Origin: Lanius collurio
Taxonomy: Eukaryota; Chordata; Aves; Passeriformes; Laniidae
Assembly: GCA_020086605.1 (NCBI GenBank)
Contig: JACBWW010000097.1
Span: 314,025 to 378,024, forward strand
Reading direction: 5' to 3'
Length of the DNA: 64,000 nucleotides
Shown: one piece after another, positions 25,201 through 34,200 of the stretch
Layout: each line of letters starts with the position of its first letter
Numbering within the stretch: the stretch's first letter is position 1
Translations under genes and position numbers: made by a program
Notes under the pieces: generated by a model
Seen by the model: the letters and a program-made list of their open reading frames with translations, nothing else
What the model was told of the DNA's origin: nothing
Database searches by the model: none

Positions 25201-27213
25201 GCACAAGAACAGAACCAGTGCCAGGTCAGGGTGTTCCTGCAGGGCTGTGAAGCTTCCAGGGCACAACTCTCATGGGAAAGGATGGGATAAAGGAAATCCT
25301 GACCTTGTTTGTGTTGCCTCGTGCGTGGTGACCCCCAAAGAGATAAACCACTCTGTCCACACACACAGCACAGCTGCCAGACATGGAGGGGGGAACATCT
25401 CCCTCTGTCTTGCTCTTCTTCCTGGAAAAACAGGCTGGAATGTTTCACCTGCTCCCAGTGAATAAGGATGGGTTTATTTGGAGGGTTTTAATCACAGCAG
25501 GTAGCTGTGGACATTCAGTTCTCAGTTCTTCCCACCTTTTCAGGTGTAACAATTCACAAAACTACCCTGTTATGATGGAGGGGTGGGGGAAAGGCAGTTT
25601 AGTTAATACATGGTTTTTGGGGGTAGGAATCCCATCTGCCCAGCTCAGGAGTTTGGAATGCTCAGAATCATCAGGCCAAGAGGATTCACCTGTGTAAACT
25701 GCAGGTTTCTACTTTGCTCCTGGATTTTTCCTGTTTGTAAACACCTTAACCACAGAGAGGAGATTCCAGCCCATGTCCAAGGCTGTCCCTGACCTCAGGG
25801 AGGGCTGGGAGCACAGCTGAAATCCCACTTCCTGCAAAGCACTGAGGAGCTTCTTTAGCTGCAGCAACCTTTAAAAACAACTCCTGGAAAGGCCAGAAAC
25901 TCAACAGGGATTCCCTGACCACCGCTGGAATCAAAAGTGGTACAAACACAATTTCCAGCTGCTCCATTCTATCCCAGGAATCCCAAAACACCTCACACTG
26001 GTGATCACACACCCCTAATCAGGCTGCCTGTCCCAGCTGCCTCTCCTACTTCACCCTGGGAAAACTTATTTGATGTTTTCACAGAAAAAAAACCCAACCC
26101 AAACCTGAAATATTTCACACATTTTTGCAACAGTTTGATAGGTGGGAACAAAGAGATCAGGGAACTCCCTCCCTACTCAGCCCCTCAGTGTGCTTTCCAC
26201 ACCACTTTAAGGATTTATCTGATTTTTTCCCACAAATTAATGATTTACTGTACCATCTTCCAGTTTCCATGTTGTAGATCCATATTTCATCCCTAGGCAG
26301 GTAGAAGTCATAAAATCCTCGGACCTGGGCGTTCTGCAGGACAGGTCAGAGAAAGAAAAGCAGTGTTAGAAGGATGTTTGACACACAGAATTACAGACTC
26401 CTGGGAATGTTTACATCCCCTCTGGGACCTAATCAGAGCACAGATCACAGCAGGAGCAGTGCCTGTATTTCCCACACTCCTGCACCTCCCACCTGCACGG
26501 AGGGCAGGAATCAGCCTAATTCAGCACCTGCTGGGGACAATCAGCTCCCAGCAGAGCCAGGTAAATGAAGTTAAATCCATATTTTATAGCCCAAGCCAGG
26601 AAGCAGAAATGAGCCAAAAGTTCCTTTTTCATTCCCCCACCCCCTCCATGACAGGAGTTTATTTACTGAGTTCACTGACAATGATTTTGTCACTGAAATG
26701 ATTTTGTGGTGCTGCAGCACACGCACCCCCAGTGTGACAACAACCACCCTGGGATCCTTAGCACCCAAAATACAGTTGTGTAAATAAAATCCCCACTCCC
26801 GGGGTGCACAACTCCAATGAGACAATATTCTCTTCACAAGAGAGCTGCCAAAGGCAACCAACACCCCAAAATCTGTGTATCTGCCAAGGTTTAACACTCG
26901 TGATCGATTTCAATGTTGCAAAACACCCCGATGTCGTGTTACAAACGGTTCACTGGAGCTGCCGTGGGGCGGGGGAGGAACAATTCCCCAGAGTCACTCC
27001 CAGCCCGATGGGACACAATTCCCAGCGCGGTGGGTGGCTGTTCCCGAGGAGCCCTACCTTGTATCCTCCCCAGACGTACATGCAGCGCCCGTCGGTGACG
27101 GCCACGTGCCCGCTGCGCTCGGCGGGGCTGTCGTTCTCCAGCTGCTCAAAGCCATCCTCGGCCGGCGCCGGCAGCTCCTCGTCCGCCGGCACCTCCTCGT
27201 TCTCATCGGCCAT
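19204..27213 (-). CDS. KLHDC2: KLHDC2, kelch-repeat substrate receptor of CRL2 E3 ligase
   Basis: KLHDC2 is a six-bladed kelch propeller that recognises proteins ending in diglycine and presents them to CUL2-elongin BC-RBX1. Coding exons in transcript order (- strand): 27213-27058, 26333-26254, 25421-25304, 24337-24222, 23040-22959, 22857-22774, 21858-21778, 21701-21643, 21472-21363, 20916-20844, 20225-20138, 19836-19784, 19327-19204 (TGA). They sum to 1224 bases (407 residues; human has 406), and every junction keeps phase. The start is MADENEEVPADEE; kelch signatures include YVWGGYK, LFGGHH, FFGGYGY, VFGGRYR, LFGGF and IFGGC. The C-terminal elongin/cullin-binding segment reads CLEAVICFKEML, then SWNCLPKHLLHSV. 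The protein ends in Ser-Gly-Ser, the tail known in human KLHDC2 to mimic a degron and self-inhibit. The acceptor of exon 6 uses AAG. A CAG just upstream of the ATG looks like an acceptor, implying a separate 5' UTR exon near 29.1 kb. Confidence 0.96.
19531..19735 (-). repeat. CR1 fragment (last KLHDC2 intron)
   Basis: GGTTGGGCTGGAAGGATCTT through CCCTGTGCCAGGGCCTGCCC is an inverted CR1. It ends about 50 bases from the exon at 19784. Confidence 0.9.
19909..19985 (-). repeat. CR1 3' tip
   Basis: AATCCCAGAATGGCTTGGGTTGGAAGGACC is the inverted CR1 terminus. Confidence 0.8.
22149..22275 (+). repeat. CR1 3'-end fragment (KLHDC2 intron)
   Basis: GTCCAAGGCCAGGTTGGGTG to TTCCTTCCAACCCAAACTATTC is a sense CR1 end. 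Confidence 0.88.
23097..23168. repeat. AT-rich short tandem repeat
   Basis: Alternating ACAAAC, ATAAAC, ATAAAT and ACAAAT hexamer-like units run for about 70 bases in a KLHDC2 intron. The periodic - strand frame (Leu/Cys/Tyr) is an artefact. Confidence 0.8.
23622..24135 (-). repeat. Two adjacent CR1 fragments (KLHDC2 intron 4)
   Basis: A short tip (CACAGAATCACAGAGCATCC) at 23622-23665 is followed by a longer copy at 23772-24135, with GGTTTGGGTTGGAAGGGAGC, CAGGGATCCAGGGGCAGCC and CTGGAGCCCCTTTAGG. The longer one stops about 85 bases short of the exon at 24222. Confidence 0.88.
24998..25062 (+). repeat. CR1 3' tip
   Basis: GGTTGGATCTGATGATCTTGG followed by TTTTCCAACCTAAATGGTTC is the sense CR1 terminus of a subfamily different from most copies here. 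Confidence 0.75.
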
Positions 27214-27240
27214 GTCGGGACGTGCTGCACACACGGGCAC

Positions 27241-27450
27241 ACGGAATTCCCTCAGCTGGATCATCCAGTCCAACCCCTGGCCCTGCACCCCAACAATCCC
27301 ACCCTGGGCATCCTTCAAGCGGTGTCCAAACGCTCCTGGAGCTCTGGCAGCCTCGGGGCTGTGCCCATTCCCTGGGGAGCCTGGGCAGTGCCAGCACCCT
27401 CTGGGGGAAGAGCCTTTCCTGATATCCAGCCTGAGCCTGCCCTGACACAG
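27241..27450 (-). repeat. CR1 fragment abutting the first KLHDC2 coding exon
   Basis: GAATTCCCTCAGCTGGATCATCCAGTCCAACCCC, GGGCTGTGCCCATTCCCTGG and GGGGGAAGAGCCTTTCCTGA mark an inverted CR1 of another subfamily. Its edge is about 20 bases from the presumed acceptor in front of the KLHDC2 start codon. Confidence 0.85.
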
Positions 27451-27659
27451 TGTGGGGCTTGGAAAAACAGAGGGAAAAACCCAGGAGAAGCTACACACTG
27501 TTGTTTCTGATGTTTCAGTGGGAAAAGTTATTCCATGAGTCAAGAAAGCTCCAGGTAGGGACTCCTCAGTGGGGCACGGTTTATAATGGTTTCAGCTGAC
27601 AATGTGAGCCAAAGTGTCCATTAAAAAAAAATTAAAATCTTATCTATAAATGTTTTAAT

Positions 27660-27732
27660 TGATCTGCCCAGAGAAGCTGTGGCTGTCCTTGGATCCCTGG
27701 AAGTGTCCAAGGCCAGGTTTGATGAGGCTTGG
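27660..27732 (+). repeat. Truncated CR1 fragment
   Basis: AGAGAAGCTGTGGCTGTCC to GTTTGATGAGGCTTGG is sense CR1 that stops abruptly before the expected AGCAACCTGGG continuation. Non-CR1 sequence containing the cold-shock ORF begins exactly there, so this may be an insertion boundary; the rest of the CR1 was not found on the far side. Confidence 0.8.
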
Positions 27733-27800
27733 TGTTGCAGTGGAGTCTCCTGCAACACCCACAGACAGCGAGGCCAGTGGAAAGAAACAGGGAATGATTC

Positions 27801-28322
27801 TTGATAGGAGTGAGCAAAAGTGAAAGCAGGAACACAGCGAGACAAAAAACGGCAGCGACACAGAGAAAAGAAAAAATTATCATAGCTAAGGTTTTAGGAA
27901 CAGTAAAATGGTACAATGTCAAACAAAATTATGGTTTTATAACGAGATGTGACAACAAGGAAGACATATTTGTTCATTGTACTGCCATTATGAAGAACAA
28001 CCCCAAAAAATGTATCCCAAGCTTAAGAGATGGAGAAGTGGTAGAGTTTAAGACTGTACATGGAAGGAAAGGCCTGCAAGCAGCACATGTTACTGGGCCT
28101 GGTGGTGTTTCTGTGAAAGGCAGCATATATACTGCAAACAGTAGTCATCCCAGACAATATCCCCATTATAAGCAACCCATACAGTCTCCCTTTCCCAATC
28201 CTACATCCTGTTATTCCCAGTGTATTCCTGATCTGTTTTTCCACCCATGGTTTCCCTCAAAAAACCATGCCTGTACCAATCTGTTTCCCACAAATTCCTT
28301 TCCAAAGCCGAGTGGGGGGTGA
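27801..28322 (+). CDS. Intact ORF with a Y-box-type cold-shock domain, probably retro-derived
   Basis: The 173-codon frame has no stop or frameshift. Residues about 26-110 form a cold-shock domain of the YBX family: GTVKWYN (33-39), YGFITR (44-49, RNP1-like), DIFVHCTAI (55-63, RNP2-like), DGEVVEF (77-83) and VTGPGGV (97-103). The four YBX1 nucleic-acid contacts Trp65, Phe74, Phe85 and His87 correspond to Trp37, Phe46, Phe57 and His59 here, with identical spacing. By eye the domain is about 60-65% identical to remembered human YBX1. Residues after about 115 (Pro/Ser/Phe-rich) and before 24 do not resemble YBX1, and there are no introns. It lies antisense between the first KLHDC2 coding exon and its presumed promoter. 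Options are a retrocopy under selection, or a host domain carried by a retroelement (see 28353-28729). Expression is not shown. Confidence 0.65.
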   Translation: MIGVSKSESRNTARQKTAATQRKEKIIIAKVLGTVKWYNVKQNYGFITRCDNKEDIFVHCTAIMKNNPKKCIPSLRDGEVVEFKTVHGRKGLQAAHVTGPGGVSVKGSIYTANSSHPRQYPHYKQPIQSPFPNPTSCYSQCIPDLFFHPWFPSKNHACTNLFPTNSFPKPSGG

Positions 28323-28352
28323 CAAGGTGAGGGTGGGAAAGAATTAAACTAT

Positions 28353-28729
28353 TGTTGTTTAGAGTTCCAACAGGTACAAACGGAAGAAACCCTCTCCTGC
28401 CTCAGTTTCCCTACAAAGCTTGCTCAGAGAGTCCTGTTCTCCCAAGTTTGTGCATCCAAAGCCAGGGAAAAGGACCTTAGTGGGACAATGATACCCTGCA
28501 CTCCAGGGTTGGATATTCTGGCTTTGATATTCCCCCCTACACCACTCCTGAGGGACTTTTGCTGTTTAATTTTAATCACTCCCACGACGGAGACACCGCA
28601 CCACCTTCGGGGGGTTATCTGTGAGCTTTAATTACGATTTCTAATTTAGATTAGCAAGCCTTGCCCACAGCTCCGTGAAACCTGCCTGCTTCGAGCTAGC
28701 GGTGTCTTCACCGCCTCGGAGAAACAACA
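28353..28729 (+). mobile_element. Possible LTR downstream of the cold-shock ORF
   Basis: The segment begins TGTTGTTT and ends AAACAACA, a perfect 8-bp inverted pair with the TG...CA ends typical of LTRs. A purine-rich stretch (GGTGAGGGTGGGAAAGAA) lies just upstream, between the ORF stop codon and the TG, as a polypurine tract would. Against this, there is no clear TATA box, no AATAAA, and no target duplication or matching 5' LTR was found. Treat it as a hypothesis. Confidence 0.35.
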
Positions 28730-28829
28730 CATATATAATATTTATCTATAACATATACGTACAATGCTATATGGTTAATTTTACCCCTCAGACACGCTGG
28801 GCTGTGTCCCTTCAGCCATTTCCCCCTCA

Positions 28830-29215
28830 GCTCCCCGCAGCCCTCGCGCGCTCTGCCCACCCCCCCTCACACATCACGGCGAGCCGCCGGGGACTCCTCA
28901 CGACACGTTCTTCTGTCGCGACATGCCCGAACGCAGGGCGGGCCCGGCGGCGCGGGGGGCTCCGCACGAGACGCTCAACTGTCGCGACATCGCGCCCACC
29001 CGGCGCCGTTACCGCCCCGGCCCCTCAGACCCCCCCCCCCCCCCCCCCAGCCCCCCCCCGGCCCCGGCCCGCTCCTACCGCGGCCCCGGCGCTGCCCCTC
29101 CGCCGTCCCTCCCTCAGCCGCGGCCGCGCTGCAACATCCGCCGGGAGGGCGGCTCCTTCCGGCGGCACCGCGCATGCGCCGGGCCCGCGCCCCGAAACCG
29201 GCCCTGGGGCGTCCC
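28830..29215 (-). promoter_or_regulatory. KLHDC2: CpG island, presumed KLHDC2 promoter and 5' UTR exon
   Basis: This is dense CpG sequence (GCGACATGCCCGAACGC, CGCGGCCCCGGCGCTG, GCCGCGGCCGCGCTGC, GGCGGCACCGCGCATGCGCC) with a run of C from 29029 to 29048. On the - strand a donor-like CCGCG|GTAGGAGC near 29078 could splice to the acceptor just before the KLHDC2 ATG. No TATA box. Tandem repeats begin right upstream. Confidence 0.55.
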
Positions 29216-29221
29216 AACGGC

Positions 29222-30305
29222 CCCGAAATTCACCCTGAGGGCATCTGAAGTACCCCGAAATTCACCCTGGGGGCATCTGAAGTACCCCGAAATTCACCCT
29301 GAGGGCATCTGAACTGCCCCGAAATTCACCCTGAGGGCACCCGTACACCCCAAAATTCACCCTGGGGGCATCTGAACTGCCCCGAAATTCACCCTGAGGG
29401 CACCCGTACACCCCAAAATTCACCCTGAGGGCATCTGAACTGCCCCGAAATTCACCGAGGGCATCTGAACTGCCCCAAAATTCACCCTGAGGGCATCTGA
29501 AGTGCCCCAAAATTCACACCGAGGGCACCCGTACCTCCCCCAAATTAACAGTGGGGGCTCCTGAACTACTCCAAAATTCACCCTGGGGGTACCTGGACTA
29601 CAGCAAATTAACATTGGGCGCATCTGAACCCCCCAAACTGGCATCGGGGGCATCCGAATAACCCCCAAATTAACATCGGGGGCACCGGAACCACCCCAAA
29701 TTCCCATTGGGAACACTTGAACCCACCAAAAATTAACACTGGGGGCATCTGAACCCCCTCAAATAACAATGAGGGCATCTGAAGCCCCCAAATTCACTTT
29801 GGGGGCACTTGAACCACCCCAAAATTAACACTGGGGACTCCTGATCAATCCCCAAATTAACCTTAGGGGCACCTGAACCCCCCAAATTCCCACTGGGGGC
29901 ACTTGGCACCGACCAAAAATTAACATTGGGGCACCCGAACAACCCCACAATTAACCCTGGGGGCACCTGAACCCCTCTAAAATTAACATCAGGGGAATCT
30001 GAAACCCCCCAAATTCACATTGAGGGCATCTGAAGAACTCCAAAATTAACCTCAGGGGCACTTGAACCTCCCCAAATTAACCATGAGGGCACCCAAAAAA
30101 ACCCCGAATTAAACTTGGGGGGCACCTCAGCCCTCCCAAAATTAACCCTGGGGGCACTTGAACCCAACAAAATGAACCTGGGGGGCACCTGAGCCCTTGC
30201 AAACAAACCTGGGGACACTTGAACCCACCAAAGCAATCCCAAACCCCCAAATCAAACCTTGAGGGAACCTGAATCTCCTCCAACATCAAACCTTGGGGCT
30301 CAAGG
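29222..30305. repeat. Degenerate minisatellite, about 30-36 bp unit, 1.1 kb
   Basis: Units read CCCCGAAATTCACCCTGAGGGCATCTGAACTG with gradual drift to CCCCAAATTAACNNTGGGGGCACCTGAACC toward the right. About 30 units are present. Those near the CpG island are most homogeneous (some adjacent units nearly identical), suggesting recent expansion at that end. The Gly/Trp/Pro-rich - strand frames arise from the period. Confidence 0.9.
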
Positions 30306-31278
30306 GGGCATCTGAACTCCCCCTCCCCCCAAAAAAGAGGGGAAGGAGTTCAGCACATAAAATGAGGCTGGGAAAATACCCAGTCACAAAACTGCCTTTT
30401 TGATACAAATCTGCTCCCCTCAAACCTCTTTTCCTAAAGTAATTAATTTTTATAGATTGCAAAATCATCAGAAATTTGTCAAAATGCCTCTTGATTCAAC
30501 TCTCTATAAAATTTTAATGACTGTGCTCCTGTTAACTAATTTTTTAAAACAGAAAAATAACCAGTAATACATTTCCTTTTTTTTTTTTTTTAACAATAAA
30601 TAAGCAATTTTGTTGGTTTTTTTTTAAACAAGAATGAAATAGAAACTTTGCACATCCAAAATACAATATACAACTTATTTCCAAAAGGACTTCCTGATGA
30701 CAAAACCAGCAAAACCAGGTGATGAACTGAAGTTTTCCTATAGAGACCAGGTGATGTTGCTCGTTGCAGCTTTTTCTTCCAAGTTCCACAATTCCCTGAT
30801 GGATTTTCCTACTTGGAGCAGGAGGTGTGGGGGCTCCATGGTTGCACTTTGGTCAGAGGCTGGTGGAATCAAGATTTGGTGGTGGTGGTGGCAAATTTGT
30901 TACCTTTAAGACTGATAAAGATTGAATGTCCCCAAGACACTGAGTTGAATTCATCTTTTTGGGAAGGCTGATGGGATAAGGCCAAGGAGGATTTTTAGAT
31001 TTAAACCATATTTTATCCAGCTGAAATGGATCATGTCCCCTTCCAAAAGAACAGGTTGTGTGGGCTGTATGGTCAAGACCACGACAGCAGAGGTGAACAA
31101 TTATCTAGAAATGAAGTTGTATCAGTTTTCCATAACGCAGGAAACAAGAGATTCCCATAAAAAGGATTTGCTGTCAAACTTCACTTAAAAACCCAGCTTA
31201 ACACAGAGCTGTTCTGGAACAGCAGCAAAGTTCACTAACAAACCACTCTGAGGTGTCCCAGCATCTCCCTGCCCTGGT

Positions 31279-34200
31279 TCATGGGGAGTGGAGCTGGCTC
31301 TGTCTCTCAGTCTCAGCTTTCCTCTCCTGCCTGTGGGTCATGGCAGCCCAAAAGGTGATTTTTTTCAGCACTTCCTGCAGAAGTTTGGATGGCAAGCAGG
31401 GAATTTGGTTCTCCAAGAGAGCTGCGTTCTTCCCAATGCAGTCCAGACACAGCCTGAGGAAGGGAAATAGGAAAAAGGAAAAAAAAAACCAAAAGGAAGT
31501 AAATGGTTTATATTCTGACAAATGACACCTTATAAAAGCTGGTGATGTGCATTAATTACAGGTGTTAATTACAGGTGTTTTGGGTGCACGTGCAGGGAAT
31601 TACATGGCACCAGTGATTCAACTGCTGTGCAGCATCACACACTGAAGGGTTTGAGAATTTCCTGAGGAGGCACTTGGGTGTTTTACCCCATTTCTGCAGG
31701 AGTGCAGGGCTGAAACAACACCTGGGACAGGGGGAGGTGTCCCTGCCTATGGAACAAGGTGGGATTTGATGTCTCTTCCAACCCAAACCATACTGGGATT
31801 CTGTAACTCCAACTCACCTGAGCAGGGAGTAAGGCTGAGTCTGAAATATCAACAAATCACTGCAGTGACCCTAAACAGCAGAAAAAAGAGAACCATTAGA
31901 ATGGCAAACAGCTTCTCCACCTCAGATATTTTCTACATTAATGTCACATTTATTACCATGTGCATGACTTAGAACTGATTATACCTGACTAACTATTTAG
32001 AAGGAATCTGAATTACAAATTCCTTTTTATTCTCTCGGTCCAGAAAGCCTCACATGGGGATTCCTCAGTGCAATCAGTGTGTGTAAATTATAATAATTTT
32101 CTTCAGTGGTGTGTAATTTAGAATGGTTTCAGTTACCAATTTGAGCCAAGGTCTCAATCTGGTTTTGGTTTGTTTTTTTTTTTTTAATTAAAATCCTATA
32201 TAAAAATATATTTATGAATTGATTTGCTCAGAGAGATTTTGGACTCTCTGTTCCTGGAAGTGTTTGAGGCCAGGTTGGAAGGGGCTTGGAGCAACCTGGG
32301 ACAGTGGGAGGTGTTCCTGCCCATGGCAGGGGGCTGGATTAGATGGACTTTAAGGTCCCTCCCAATGCAAAGCATTCCATGATTTTATAGCAATTATCCC
32401 AGTGATGGGATTTATTGTTCAGTTTACTGACCGTGTCCATAAAAAGCAAATCATCTTTGCTGCCACCAAACACCATCACTTCTCCCTCCTGTCCAAGGCA
32501 GGCTGTGTGCCACAACCTGGAAATAAAACCACAAGCACAATGAGTGTCCAAGAAACAAGGAGTTGTCTGTTATCAGCAAGACAAAGCCATTATTTCAGAG
32601 GTAAAAAATAGTACCTTAAAATATGTCACTTGTTTGTTTAATAATATAAAAGGGGAGAGCATTGTGACTCCCCACCTCATGAGAGTTATTTTCATACAGA
32701 CCAATATATTTTGTCATTATTTGACTCTTCTGTACTCTGGGCATATAAACTTTGTCTTATTTATTACCACAGTGGAAAATTTTTAGACAACTCTACAAAC
32801 CAAGCTTTTGCTAAGCTTTTCCTTTGGCAATTTTCCACTTTCTTTGATTCAGAAGTACAGCTCTCGTGGCTTTCAGACTGAGGAGTTCTCAGTACTGACA
32901 GGGATCCCTGAGCACTTGGATCCCCAGTTATCCTGTTCCAGTCTGACACTTCCCCCAAAGATTCCTGGGATCACTTTCTGTGAGTCAGTGACTTACATCA
33001 CACCAAGGAAGTTTCATGATACGTGATAAAGACCCCACAAAAGCAAAGCCTGACTTTATAACCTTGCTTTCACAAAGCTTCTGCCCTTTCAGCAGCCACC
33101 CCTCATGAGATTTCTTTTTCACAATCAGATTTTTCTGCTGGTCTGTCACCACTGCTGATTGGCTTCTGAACCAAAAATCAAATGCACCACTCAAGTTTCA
33201 TGCAAAATTAAACGTTCCCCCTTTCTTTCTCCATTCACATCAGTCCTTAGGAGGTTCCTCCCCTTTTCCCTTCCTCATACCTGTGGCCAGATCTGTCTCT
33301 GCCTGATCTGCATTAGGGAAACTCTGGGCTTGGTCACGGAGAACACTGGGAAGCCTTTCCTGCCTTGACTGGTGACATCCTAGCTTGCAACCTGAGGCTT
33401 TTCCTACTGCCTGAGGGTTTCTGTCCTCCCATGGGCTGCTCTAACTTATCACCTAAACATTCTAACAAAGCACGTTATTGAAATCACACAGGGCTCTTCC
33501 AGCTACAGCAACAGCATGACATGGGAATGAAAGCATTAGGAATCCAGGAGTTAAACAGTTTGTTCTCTATTTAAACCCAGCAAGGAAAATGTTGGCTGAA
33601 GTACAGCTGATGGACAGAAAGAGCAACAGTATTTTCTACCAATTCAGGATCACCTGAGAAGGTAGTTTTTTAGAAATTACTACAACTGAAGGTTGAAGGA
33701 AATTATTCTCTACAGAATTTAGGGAGGGAATCAGAGTTGCAGAAACATCAGGAAAAGACACTAATGAAATCTATTACAAAAGAAGAGAAATATATAGAAG
33801 AAGTACACATATATGTATTACTGCCCTGCATTTTAAGTCACAGGAGCAACTGAACTGCCTTAAAACTTTTCCAGCTGCAGCAAATACAATTATGGCAAAA
33901 GCACTTCACACTTCACTAGTTCAATGTACAGGCAGGTTTTTTGTATGGCTCCTTTTATCCAGGTTTCCAGGAGCCATTCCAAACCCACCTGGACACATCC
34001 CTGTGTCACCTGCTCCAGGTGACCCTGCCGTGGCAGGGGTTTGGACTGGAGGATCTCCAGAGGGCCCTTCCAACCCCAAGATTCTGTGAGTTCCTGACCA
34101 AGGTTAATGAGGTTTTGGGGTTTGGTTGAAGGAGGGGAGGTCCTTTACTTCTATAAAGATTTAGGTCAATGAAAGGTGCTCAGCCCTACAGCCCAAATCC

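Noticed and set aside
29222..30305. CRISPR-like array
   Set aside because: Units are contiguous and drift gradually; there are no unique spacers, and the host is a vertebrate.
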